Source: Cognatishimia sp.
Lineage (GTDB): Bacteria; Pseudomonadota; Alphaproteobacteria; Rhodobacterales; Rhodobacteraceae
DNA length: 38,457 nt
Assembly: GCA_013215215.1 (NCBI GenBank)
Contig: JABSOU010000033.1
Location: forward strand, 1-38,457
Direction of reading: 5' to 3'
In this document: one piece after another, positions 15,956-23,729 of the stretch
Layout of the letters: every line of letters begins with the position of its first letter
How positions within the stretch are numbered: the stretch's first letter is position 1
Translations under genes and position numbers: made by a program
Notes under the pieces: model-generated
Seen by the model: the letters and a program-made list of their open reading frames with translations, nothing else
What the model was told of the DNA's origin: nothing
The model's database searches: none

Positions 15956-16689
15956 TCTGCAGGCGGCTGGGTTGGGTCAGCGCCGTTGGGATAGACAAGG
16001 CCTGCCGAGATCACGAGTTTCGCCGCATCTTCGACCGACATATCCAGTTTGATCACGTCTTTTTCCGGGAAAAACAGCAAGAAGCCCGAGGTTGGGTTTG
16101 GCGTGGTTGGGACAAAGACGGACAAGAGCTGGTCGTCTTCGCCCCCGGCGCGCTTGTTGATTTCGCCTTTGGCAGAGGTCGACACAAAGCCAATCGCCCA
16201 GATGCCTTTGCGGGGGTATTCGATGAGGCAGGCTTCTTCAAAACTGCGATCAGACTGCGCGAAAACGGTTTCTGCGATCTGTTTAACGCCTGAATAGATC
16301 GAGCGCACCACCGGCATCCGCAGAACCAGATTTTCCGCATAGCTGATCAGGGAGCGGCCAATCAGGCCCTTGGCAATCCAACCCACCAGAACGGTGAAGA
16401 GCAAGAAGATAACAACGCCGACGCCGCGAATATTGATCGTGACGTCTTCGCCGATCCAGCGGTTATACATCTCATTGCCGATCACCCAGCGCACAAGGTT
16501 ATCGGGCTGATAGAAATCTGGCACGAAGGGCAGCACAAAGCTGTCGACCCAGCCGATGAACGTCCAGAACAGCCAGATCGTGAAGCCGACTGGCATGATC
16601 ACAACAAGGCCCGTCAGGAACGACGACCGCAAGCCGCCGATTAAGCCGGGGCGCTTAGGTTGATTGGGGTCGTCAAAAGGCGTGGTCAT
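15946..16689 (-). CDS. DUF502 inner-membrane protein
   Basis: Membrane protein of 247 residues in the DUF502 family, for which no biochemical role is firmly known. Two hydrophobic helices are visible near the N-terminus (SSFLTGLVVIMPVGFTIWLFWTF split by a short loop, and GVGVVIFLLFTVLVGWIAKGLIG). The conserved block LRMPVVRSIYSGVKQIAETV follows, then a soluble beta-rich domain with VSTSAKGE and FVPTTPNPTSGFLLFFPEKDV. The tail is Pro-rich (ADPTQPPADQP). The 3' end overlaps the convergent patatin gene. It is on the same strand as psuK-psuG, 96 bases after psuG, with no obvious terminator between. Confidence 0.9.
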   Translation of the reverse strand: MTTPFDDPNQPKRPGLIGGLRSSFLTGLVVIMPVGFTIWLFWTFIGWVDSFVLPFVPDFYQPDNLVRWVIGNEMYNRWIGEDVTINIRGVGVVIFLLFTVLVGWIAKGLIGRSLISYAENLVLRMPVVRSIYSGVKQIAETVFAQSDRSFEEACLIEYPRKGIWAIGFVSTSAKGEINKRAGGEDDQLLSVFVPTTPNPTSGFLLFFPEKDVIKLDMSVEDAAKLVISAGLVYPNGADPTQPPADQP

Positions 16690-16717
16690 TGGGATCGCTC
16701 GTGGGGCTTTCTAAAGC

Positions 16718-16729
16718 TTTAGCGCTAAA
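16718..16729. promoter_or_regulatory. 12-bp perfect palindrome upstream of the DUF502 gene
   Basis: TTTAGCGCTAAA lies 29 bases before the DUF502 start, within the 96-base gap after psuG. A perfect 12-mer with a central GCGC core is typical of a dimeric repressor site, but the regulator is unknown. Confidence 0.35.
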
Positions 16730-16785
16730 TAGGCAGAATCTTAAGGGGCTTCAATAACGCTGGGTCACTTGGTCCCGGATCGTGC

Positions 16786-17703
16786 TTATTCCGCCGATAG
16801 GCTGCTGATTTCTGTGGCGATCTTGGCCGCGACACGGGCGTTATTCAGGACAAGCGCGATATTGGCGGTCAGGGATTTGCCCTCGGTCGTTTCAAAGATT
16901 CGCGACAGAAGGAAAGGCGTGACCTCCTTGCCTGCGATGCCCTGCGCGCTTGCTGCCTCGGTGGCCTCTTTGATGATTGGGGCGAGGGTCTCTGCGGTGA
17001 TTTCGTCGGCCTCTGGGATGGGGTTCGCAATGAGCTGGCCTCCGGGCAGGCCCATTTGGGCGCGCATCACGTAGGCCTTGGCGATCTCCGCAGGCGAATC
17101 CAAGCGAAGAGGGGCTGGAAGGCCGGATGAGCGCGACCAGAAAGCCGGGAACTCGTCTTGGCCAATGGCGATGACCGGCACGCCCTGAGTTTCCAGAACC
17201 TCGAGCGTTTTGGGAATGTCGAGGATGGCTTTCGCGCCTGCGGCCACCACGGAAACAGGTGTTTGCGCGAGCTCCATCAAATCGGCCGAGATATCAAAGC
17301 TCTGGTCCGCGCCTTTGTGGACGCCGCCGATGCCGCCTGTTGCGAAAACGGAAATGCCTGCCAGATGCGCGGCGATCATGGTTGCGGCAACAGTTGTGGC
17401 TCCATTGCGGCCAGCGGCCATACAGACCGGCATATCGGCGCGCGAGACCTTCATGACGTCTTTGGCCCGCGCCAATTGTTCCAGTTGGGCGTCGGTAAGA
17501 CCGATCAACAGCTCTCCGTCCAGGATCGCGATGGTCGCAGGCACAGCCCCCTCGGCACGTACAGTGGCCTCGACCTGACGCGCGACCTCGACGTTTTGCG
17601 GATAGGGCATGCCGTGGGTGATGATCGTGCTTTCCAGCGCCACAATCGGTTTGCCCGCGGCCTTGGCGGCTGCGACGTCCGCAGACAGGGTGAATAGGGT
17701 CAT
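16786..17703 (-). CDS. psuG: Pseudouridine-5'-phosphate glycosidase
   Basis: Splits pseudouridine 5'-phosphate to uracil and ribose 5-phosphate by breaking its C-C glycosidic bond; cytoplasmic, metal-dependent. It has 305 residues, as usual for the family. VALESTIITHGMPYP carries the conserved Glu24, KVSRADMP and GGIGGVHKG are family blocks, and VAAGAKAILDIPKT carries the Lys that forms the Schiff base in the E. coli enzyme. The ATG follows the psuK stop with no gap (TAAATG), so the two genes are translated together. Confidence 0.95.
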   Translation of the reverse strand: MTLFTLSADVAAAKAAGKPIVALESTIITHGMPYPQNVEVARQVEATVRAEGAVPATIAILDGELLIGLTDAQLEQLARAKDVMKVSRADMPVCMAAGRNGATTVAATMIAAHLAGISVFATGGIGGVHKGADQSFDISADLMELAQTPVSVVAAGAKAILDIPKTLEVLETQGVPVIAIGQDEFPAFWSRSSGLPAPLRLDSPAEIAKAYVMRAQMGLPGGQLIANPIPEADEITAETLAPIIKEATEAASAQGIAGKEVTPFLLSRIFETTEGKSLTANIALVLNNARVAAKIATEISSLSAE

Positions 17704-18594
17704 TTAGGGGTTGCCTCCAGAGACATAGATCGCCGCGGATTGAAGCGCGCGGGACAGGGCGTCTTCGCGGGACGCTCCGGTTTTCTCGGCAGCAATATGC
17801 GCCGCCATAAAGGTATCGCCTGCGCCGGTGACACGGGTCACGAGGACTTCGGGCGGGGTTTGGCTAAGGATGCCGTCGGCGGTGCCGTCGCTGCAATCCT
17901 TGCCGCCGTCTGTGACGAGCGCGCGTTTTGCGCCGCGCGACAGGAGCGCTTCGGCGGCGTCGTGGCTTGAGTCGAACTCTTGCTGACAGAGCAGCCCGGC
18001 TTCTTCGAGGTTCACATACAGCGTTGCGCGGGTGTGGTTGAGGAAGGGCACGAGGCGTTCGGCTTTGCCGGGGCTTGCTGGGGCGACACGCAGGTCGGCC
18101 TTGGCAAAGGCAGGGCTGACGGCGATGTTTTCAAGCAGGCGTTGCGTCAGATTGCCGTCAAGCGCGATGTAGCCGTCATAGGGCGTATCGTCGCTGCCAA
18201 GGGTGCCATCCATGAGCGGCCGCAGGATCTTGTCTCCAGCAGCTTCTAAGGAATGCGCGTCTGCGATGGCTGCGATCAAGCCATTCGCGCCTTCGACCGC
18301 CATATAGCTGTCTGTCGGCAGATCATCCGAGAGATAGACATAATCTGTGCCTGTCCCGAGCTCCTTACAGGCCTGCAACAGCTCTTCCCCCTCAGCGTCA
18401 CGGCCTATAGAGGTCAGCAACGCCGGGCGCATGCCAAAACGGCTGAGGGTCATGGCGATATTCATCGCAACGCCGCCGGGCAGGCGGGTGATGCGGCCTG
18501 CCACATCAGAGCCTTGGCGCATATGCGCAGGCGCGCGGCCAATGATGTCCCAAAGGACCGAGCCGATACAAAGAATGTCGTGTGAACTTTTCAT
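17704..18594 (-). CDS. psuK: PfkB-family pseudouridine kinase
   Basis: Phosphorylates pseudouridine at the 5' position to make the substrate of PsuG. It has 296 residues and ribokinase fold. The N-terminal GSVLWDIIGRAP and PGGVAMNIAMTLSRFG form the sugar-binding part, and VTRVTGAGDTFMAAH holds the anion hole and catalytic Asp. The specific name rests on direct adjacency to psuG, since PfkB kinases are hard to separate by sequence. The ribosome-binding site is weak. The DUF4198 gene ends 39 bases upstream on the same strand, so read-through from it is possible. Confidence 0.88.
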   Translation of the reverse strand: MKSSHDILCIGSVLWDIIGRAPAHMRQGSDVAGRITRLPGGVAMNIAMTLSRFGMRPALLTSIGRDAEGEELLQACKELGTGTDYVYLSDDLPTDSYMAVEGANGLIAAIADAHSLEAAGDKILRPLMDGTLGSDDTPYDGYIALDGNLTQRLLENIAVSPAFAKADLRVAPASPGKAERLVPFLNHTRATLYVNLEEAGLLCQQEFDSSHDAAEALLSRGAKRALVTDGGKDCSDGTADGILSQTPPEVLVTRVTGAGDTFMAAHIAAEKTGASREDALSRALQSAAIYVSGGNP

Positions 18595-18633
18595 ATGCTG
18601 CTTGTCGCGAGAAACGCGGGCCGGTGCAAGAGC

Positions 18634-19440
18634 CTACTGCGGCACGGCAAATGTCAAAGCCGCCCAAAGCGTTTCCCATTTGACGGTCTTGGGCGCGGCT
18701 ACGCGGTCGAGCGTGTCCTGAGAAGGTGCGCGAAGCACAACGGAATCAACGAGATAGCGGTGACCTGCAAGAACTGGGATCGTGGCCTTGCCGTGTTGAT
18801 CGCTGCTCAAAAGCGTGATCGTCACCTGGCCTTCAGGGTCCATTTGAAAGACCTCTATCTGTGCATCCACACGCGGCGCACCTTGATAAAGCAACTGAAC
18901 GTCCAAACCATCAGAGACGTTATCAGTATAGGGGTTTTCAAGCACCACAAATTCGGTGGCCATGCCCATGGCTTGATCCTGCCCCGCGCCAGATCCGATG
19001 CCGACCAGAGCCTTTGCGTGGCGGCTATAGGCTTCTTTGAACGGGTATTCCATCGCCTCAGGATCTACAGGCAGATCTTTGTGGTTCACGAAATCCGCGA
19101 ATTTTTCGGGTTCCCGATAATTGACGGTAGACGGCGCGGCCTCGGTGATCAAAACCATCAGCCCATCCTCGGGCGCAGTTTGCGTGATCGCCGGAATATC
19201 ACCCAACCGCCCTTCGATCGGAAAGATCATATCGCTGATCATCGCCTCGGCGCGATCAACGCGTTTGTCAAACCACGCGAGCGTGCCGCCACGAAATTCC
19301 TGCCCATTCACAAAATCCGCCTGGATGTTTTCCCCAACTTCGACTTGATATTTTTCAGGAGCAATCCAAAACTCATGTGCAAAGGCCGCTGGGGCGGTTA
19401 ACAACACAGACTGACAGATCAACAGGGCAGCAATACGCAT
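18634..19440 (-). CDS. DUF4198-family exported protein, probable metal-uptake accessory
   Basis: Periplasmic protein of 268 residues. A Sec signal MRIAALLICQSVLLTAPAAFA is cleaved before HEFWIAPEKYQVE. The domain matches DUF4198, whose members are often paired with nickel or cobalt transporters. Late blocks TEFVVLENPYTDN, LLYQGAPRVDAQIEVF and GHRYLVDSVVLRAP are typical. The start at 19440 is fixed by the signal peptide; the frame stays open upstream, but that part is antisense to the neighbouring gene. The start codon overlaps that of the divergent HupE/UreJ-like gene within a single CATG, so the promoters must lie inside each other's coding sequence or be absent on one side. The metal is unknown. 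Confidence 0.82.
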   Translation of the reverse strand: MRIAALLICQSVLLTAPAAFAHEFWIAPEKYQVEVGENIQADFVNGQEFRGGTLAWFDKRVDRAEAMISDMIFPIEGRLGDIPAITQTAPEDGLMVLITEAAPSTVNYREPEKFADFVNHKDLPVDPEAMEYPFKEAYSRHAKALVGIGSGAGQDQAMGMATEFVVLENPYTDNVSDGLDVQLLYQGAPRVDAQIEVFQMDPEGQVTITLLSSDQHGKATIPVLAGHRYLVDSVVLRAPSQDTLDRVAAPKTVKWETLWAALTFAVPQ

Positions 19441-20578
19441 GAAATCTAACTCTTTTACTTCGCTGATTAAGCTGAAGCTATTGGCGGCATTGTCAATGCT
19501 CATGGCGATCACCTTTGCGCAAGCGCATGAAACCAATCCAACGATCGCGGATCTTTCGGTGGAGGGGAGTGCTTTGACGCTAGAGCTGCGCCTGAATGCC
19601 GAGGCGTTTTTGGCAGGGATCGATTTGTCCTCGGTGTCGGACACGGATGAGGCGGCTGAGGCGGCGGATTATGACGCGTTGCAGGCCTTGCCCGGATCTG
19701 AAGTTGCAGAGCTGTTTCGCGCGGGGAGTGCTGCGTTTCTGTCTGGCGTCACGGTTGCGGCTGACGGAGCGCCAGTTGCCCTGAGTTTGAGTGACATCCA
19801 AGTCAGTGCCGAGGCCGTTCCCGAGGTGGCGCGGTTGGGGCTTGCTGTTCTGAGTGGCGCAATCCCTGAAAATACCCAAGCGATCACAGTGTCTTGGGGT
19901 GAGACCTACGGAGACCTCGTTCTGCGCCAGCAAGGCGTCGAAGCGCCTTTCACGGGGCTACTCGAAGGCGGGCAAACGTCAGAGCCGATCCTGATCGGCG
20001 GCGGCCAAGAGCTGAGCGGATGGCAGACCTTTGTTGCTTACATTCCAGTTGGCTTTGATCACATCCTGCCAAAGGGTCTGGATCACATCCTCTTTGTCTT
20101 GGGGCTATTTTTCTTCAGCCTGCGCATGGGCCCGCTGTTGTGGCAGGTAACGGCCTTCACGGCTGCACATACGGTGACTCTGGCGCTCGGCGCGTTGGGC
20201 TGGGTGGTTGTACCCGGCAGCATTGTCGAGCCGATCATTGCGGCTTCAATTGTCTATGTAGGGATCGAGAATGTGAGGACCACAGAGCTGACCAAATGGC
20301 GGCCGATTGTGATCTTTGTCTTTGGCCTGCTGCACGGTCTGGGCTTTGCCTCGGTGCTCGGAGAATTTGGCCTACCAGCAGGACAGTTCATCCCCGCCTT
20401 GATCGGGTTCAACATCGGCGTTGAGGTTGGTCAGCTGACTGTGATCGCTCTAGCGTTCTTGGCTGTGGGGCTCTGGTTTGGTCAAAAGCCTTGGTACCGC
20501 AGCGTCATTGCGATCCCAGCATCGCACGTGATTGCAGCAATCGGCCTCTATTGGGTGATTGAGCGCACTCTGCTTTGA
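19439..20578 (+). CDS. HupE/UreJ-type membrane protein (probable nickel/cobalt permease)
   Basis: Membrane protein of 379 residues with an N-terminal signal (LKLLAALSMLMAITFAQA, mature HETNPTIADL), a periplasmic beta-rich domain to about residue 195, and a C-terminal block of about six helices. The family's histidine motifs are GFDHILPKGLDHILF, FTAAHTVTLALG and FGLLHGLGFA, with FNIGVEVGQL later. This is the HupE/UreJ_2 architecture, linked to nickel or cobalt entry. Its ATG at 19439 overlaps the divergent DUF4198 start. A later start would cut the signal peptide, so I keep 19439 although only a weak AGGGCAG precedes it. The joint setting with DUF4198 supports a metal role; this is inference. 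Confidence 0.85.
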   Translation: MKSNSFTSLIKLKLLAALSMLMAITFAQAHETNPTIADLSVEGSALTLELRLNAEAFLAGIDLSSVSDTDEAAEAADYDALQALPGSEVAELFRAGSAAFLSGVTVAADGAPVALSLSDIQVSAEAVPEVARLGLAVLSGAIPENTQAITVSWGETYGDLVLRQQGVEAPFTGLLEGGQTSEPILIGGGQELSGWQTFVAYIPVGFDHILPKGLDHILFVLGLFFFSLRMGPLLWQVTAFTAAHTVTLALGALGWVVVPGSIVEPIIAASIVYVGIENVRTTELTKWRPIVIFVFGLLHGLGFASVLGEFGLPAGQFIPALIGFNIGVEVGQLTVIALAFLAVGLWFGQKPWYRSVIAIPASHVIAAIGLYWVIERTLL

Positions 20579-20608
20579 GTGCGACTTTCACGTCTCGTTG
20601 TAAGTTAT

Positions 20609-20638
20609 TGAAGTAAGGGGGTAAATACCCTTACTTCA
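20609..20638. terminator. 11-bp perfect inverted repeat between convergent genes
   Basis: TGAAGTAAGGG-N8-CCCTTACTTCA lies between the HupE-like gene (ends 20578) and the ThiE-like gene on the minus strand, and includes the latter's stop codon. There is no T tract on either side, so it is not a standard intrinsic terminator. It could protect RNA 3' ends or stop converging transcription. Confidence 0.45.
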
Positions 20639-21251
20639 TGCAGTCTATGAAGGCCTGCAATTGCGCCGCCGGATCCTCGGCTCGCCAGATTTCTTCTCCG
20701 ATGCCAAAGAAGTCCGTGATTGGTGCGATCGTGCGAATGATCTCGGAATTGAGGTCGCCTTCGGCCACAATCGGCACTTCGATCATCTCTGACCACCATG
20801 CGAATAACTCTGGCTCGGCGATGCTGCCGTCGCCCAGAGGGGCCGACCCCACAGGGCCGAATGCCACGTAATCTGCGCCGCTTTCTCCGGCGGACATACC
20901 GTCGTGGCGTGAGGCCCCGCAGAAGGATCCGACAATCGCGTCATCGCCCAGATCCTTACGGATTTTGCGGATGCTGCGCGCGCCGTCCAACAGATGCACA
21001 CCGTCCAGTCCAAGACGTTGGGCCAGTAAAACATGCTCGCTCATGACCAGAGCGATATCGCGCGGGTAACAGACCTCGCGGATCGCATCGGCCGCGCGGC
21101 TCAGGCGGTCTTCGTCGCGGGTGGCCAGTGCGAAGCGGACGCAGGCGATCTCGTGGGAATCCAAGACCTTGGCGAGTTGATCGGGGTAGGTGCTCAGTTC
21201 AAACTCTGGCGGGGTGATCACATAGATCTGCGGGAGGTCTTGCTCGGCCAT
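20631..21251 (-). CDS. ThiE/TenI-like protein with lost thiamine-synthase residues
   Basis: A 206-residue TIM-barrel protein of the thiamine-phosphate synthase family. Recognisable blocks are GVHLLDGAR, SFCGASRHDGMSAGESGADYVAFGPVG and the C-terminal FFGIGEEIWRAEDP. Several residues that bind the pyrimidine pyrophosphate in ThiE are changed. The QLRxK motif reads CVRFA, so Arg is kept (R39) but Gln and Lys are gone; the Asn-Asp pair is S71-E72; the next Asp is A91; and the TxTK loop after GPV is replaced by GSAPLGDG. Ser114 and His116 of the GxSxH motif remain. It is therefore doubtful that it makes thiamine phosphate. It may be a tautomerase-like TenI relative or have a new role. Confidence 0.75.
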   Translation of the reverse strand: MAEQDLPQIYVITPPEFELSTYPDQLAKVLDSHEIACVRFALATRDEDRLSRAADAIREVCYPRDIALVMSEHVLLAQRLGLDGVHLLDGARSIRKIRKDLGDDAIVGSFCGASRHDGMSAGESGADYVAFGPVGSAPLGDGSIAEPELFAWWSEMIEVPIVAEGDLNSEIIRTIAPITDFFGIGEEIWRAEDPAAQLQAFIDCMK

Positions 21252-21314
21252 GACGCGTCTTTCCGTTCTGTTTCGCGCTCTATAGCGCGGATTTTGCGGC
21301 TTGGCTATCCGGCT

Positions 21315-21644
21315 CTATTTGGCAGGCATTGCTCCAACATAGGCCTGCGCCAGCGCAAGCATCCTGAGGCGACGGTCGTCGTCGCCCAGCAGATCATCGT
21401 CGACATCGACAAATCCAGCCATGGGACGCCCTGTGAAATCCATGGGCCGCGCGCCTTCGATGGCGAGCGCCTCGGCCTCCAGCTTTTTGCCGACCCGGAA
21501 CATACCGCCATTTTTGTGAACGCCGCAGAGCATATTGCCTTTGAGCATAAAGCAAAGCCCGCCAAACATGCGTTTCTCGGAGATATTGACCGTGTGGGCC
21601 AGATCTTCGCGCAGGATCTCTACGAGGCCTTCATCGATTGCCAT
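21315..21644 (-). CDS. TfoX N-terminal-domain protein
   Basis: Small protein of 109 residues consisting of the TfoX-N domain alone: RMFGGLCFMLKGNMLCGVHKNGGMFRVG is the family core. In gammaproteobacteria full-length TfoX activates competence genes. Short alphaproteobacterial versions without the C-terminal half have no proven role. The ATG at 21644 has an excellent ribosome-binding site (AAAGGAGA, 4 bases before ATG); the longer frame start at 21680 has none. It lies 63 bases downstream of nothing on its own strand and is divergent from the methyltransferase gene. Confidence 0.88.
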   Translation of the reverse strand: MAIDEGLVEILREDLAHTVNISEKRMFGGLCFMLKGNMLCGVHKNGGMFRVGKKLEAEALAIEGARPMDFTGRPMAGFVDVDDDLLGDDDRRLRMLALAQAYVGAMPAK

Positions 21645-21685
21645 GATATCTCCTTTGTTTGCGCTTGGGGCTGGGCCCAAGTTTT

Positions 21686-21710
21686 GAGTATTTTTGGCAA
21701 GATGAAAAGG
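21686..21710 (+). repeat. Dispersed intergenic motif, copy 3
   Basis: GAGTATTTTTGGCAAGATGA plus AAAGG, between the divergent TfoX-N and TrmJ-type genes. The core TATTTTTGGCAAGA is identical to copy 2 at 14900-14923. Confidence 0.6.
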
Positions 21711-21772
21711 GTGTGGGTTGTTTGCGCCCTTTGGCCACGCTAAGAGCGGGCGGATTTTGACAGGAGAGCCTG

Positions 21773-22522
21773 ATGCCTAGTGAAACCCCGCAACCGGTCA
21801 TGGTTTTGGTGCGCCCGCAGATGGGGGAAAACATCGGCGGGGCTGCGCGGGCGATGTGGAATTTCGGGTTGGACCGGATGCGGATCGTCAATCCGCGCGA
21901 CGGGTGGCCGAACCAGAAGGCGATTGCCATGTCCTCAGGGGCTGGGCGTTTGCTGGATGAGGCGCAGATCTGTGGATCCACGGCGGAGGCGGTTGCGGAT
22001 TGCACCTATGTCTTTGCCACAACGGCGCGGTCTCGGGATTTGACGGTGCCGGTGATGACACCAGAGCATGCGATGACTGTCGCGCGCGAGAAAATTGCGG
22101 CGGGTCAGAGGGTTGCGGTTCTCTATGGGCCGGAACGCGCAGGGCTTGAAAATGACGATATTGCTTTGGCAAATGCGGTCATCAATGTGCCTGTGAACCC
22201 GGAATATGCCTCGCTGAACCTCGCGCAATGTGTCTTGTTAACAGCCTATGAGTGGATGCGTGGCGCTGCGGACATTGCGCCGGAACGCATGTCTATGGCC
22301 GGGAGCGATTGGGCCAGCCAGGGCGACGTGGACGCTTTGGCGCGTCATTTTGAAGATCGTCTCGATGAGGCTGGGTTCTTTTTCCCGGAACCCAAGGCCG
22401 AGGGTATGAAGATCAATCTGCGCAATATGTGGTCGCGTTTTCCTATGACCCGTGCAGATATTCAGATGCTGCATGGGATGATGCGGCAAATGGTGCGCTG
22501 GAAAGACCGCAAAGACGATTGA
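21773..22522 (+). CDS. trmJ: TrmJ-type tRNA 2'-O-methyltransferase (SPOUT family)
   Basis: SPOUT-fold RNA methyltransferase of 249 residues, expected to methylate the 2'-O of nucleotide 32 in certain tRNAs with S-adenosylmethionine. The N-terminal block LVRPQMGENIGGAARAMWNFG holds the catalytic Arg region. VAVLYGPERAGLENDDI and INVPVNPEYASLNLAQCVLLTAYE form the knotted cofactor site. AGGAGA lies 6 bases before the ATG. The C-terminal helices (FPMTRADIQMLHGMMRQMVRW) are as in TrmJ. An alternative is a close TrmH relative with another target, but the family fit is good. It is followed 67 bases later by ctaA. Confidence 0.9.
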   Translation: MPSETPQPVMVLVRPQMGENIGGAARAMWNFGLDRMRIVNPRDGWPNQKAIAMSSGAGRLLDEAQICGSTAEAVADCTYVFATTARSRDLTVPVMTPEHAMTVAREKIAAGQRVAVLYGPERAGLENDDIALANAVINVPVNPEYASLNLAQCVLLTAYEWMRGAADIAPERMSMAGSDWASQGDVDALARHFEDRLDEAGFFFPEPKAEGMKINLRNMWSRFPMTRADIQMLHGMMRQMVRWKDRKDD

Positions 22523-22589
22523 GCGCACTTGAAGCCCTACGCTGGGCGACCTACTCTCTGGCGAAATAAGATCAGTTGAGGATCCAGCG

Positions 22590-23729
22590 ATGAGCGAGAA
22601 GCGCAGCATCTTTGAAGAGGTTGGCGAAAAGGCCGATGTGGCGGTGCCGACAGGGGGTGTGATCGATCAAGCGCCCAAAGGCGCGCGGCGCGGGATCCGG
22701 ATTTGGTTGGGTATCCTCTTTGTCATGGTCGTCATGATGATCGCCGTGGGCGGGCTGACACGGCTGACGGATTCCGGTCTGTCGATTACCGAGTGGAAGC
22801 CTGTGACCGGGGCTGTGCCGCCGATGTCGGCAGAGGCCTGGGAGGTTGAATTCGACAAGTATCGCGAAATCCCTGAATATCAGTTGCAAAACAAGGGCAT
22901 GAGCCTTTCTGAGTTCAAGGTCATCTATTGGTGGGAATGGGGACACCGGCAGCTTGGGCGCACTGTGGGGCTCGTTTGGGCCTTGGGCTTCCTCGGGTTT
23001 GCTGCGACACGCAACATACCAACCGGGTGGACAGGACGGCTGTTCTTGATCGGTGCGCTTGGAGGGCTTCAGGGCGCGATTGGCTGGTGGATGGTATCTT
23101 CGGGTCTGAGCGGTGAGATGCTGGATGTGGCCTCCTATCGCTTGGCGACGCACCTGGGGCTGGCTTTTGTGATTTTGGGCGTTCTGGCGTGGTATATCCT
23201 GTTGCTGTCGCGTCCCGAGACAGACCTTATGCAGGCGCGGCGGGGCAAAGAAACCAAGCTCTATTCCCTGTCGACCGGACTGTTGCACGCGAGCTTTGTG
23301 CAGATCCTGTTGGGCGCATTGGTGGCTGGCATTGACGCAGGGCGCACGTTCACCGATTGGCCGCTGATGGCGGGCGGGGTCTTTCCGCCGGATGCTTTTG
23401 GGCTGACGCCGTGGTGGAGCAACTTCTTTGAGAACCCCGGTCTTGTGCAGTTCATTCACCGCATGTGGGGCTATCTCTTGGTGATTTTCGCCGTGGTGGT
23501 TTGGCGCCGCGCGCGCGGCTCGGCGCATGGGGCGACGCGGTTTGCGTTTAATGCTGTGATGGCGGCGTTGGCAGTGCAGATCGTGCTGGGCATCGTGACG
23601 GTGCTTTATGTGGCGCCGTGGCAGCTCGCGATTGCGCATCAGTTGATGGCGGTTCTGGTCTGGGTGCTGATCCTGCGGGCGCGGTTCCTGTCCTTCTATC
23701 CGATCTCTACTTCTATTCGTGAGGCATAA
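22590..23729 (+). CDS. ctaA: Heme A synthase
   Basis: Inner-membrane enzyme that oxidises the C8 methyl of heme O to the formyl of heme A for aa3-type cytochrome oxidase. It has 379 residues with about eight helices. Heme-ligand histidines are in the expected places: EWGHRQLGR, RLATHLGLAF, FIHRMWGY and IAHQLMA. GGLTRLTDSGLSITEWKPVTGAVPP is the family signature near the N-terminus. It is of the Cox15/alphaproteobacterial type. GAGGA precedes the ATG. Its stop is followed at once by the next start (TAAATG). Confidence 0.96.
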   Translation: MSEKRSIFEEVGEKADVAVPTGGVIDQAPKGARRGIRIWLGILFVMVVMMIAVGGLTRLTDSGLSITEWKPVTGAVPPMSAEAWEVEFDKYREIPEYQLQNKGMSLSEFKVIYWWEWGHRQLGRTVGLVWALGFLGFAATRNIPTGWTGRLFLIGALGGLQGAIGWWMVSSGLSGEMLDVASYRLATHLGLAFVILGVLAWYILLLSRPETDLMQARRGKETKLYSLSTGLLHASFVQILLGALVAGIDAGRTFTDWPLMAGGVFPPDAFGLTPWWSNFFENPGLVQFIHRMWGYLLVIFAVVVWRRARGSAHGATRFAFNAVMAALAVQIVLGIVTVLYVAPWQLAIAHQLMAVLVWVLILRARFLSFYPISTSIREA

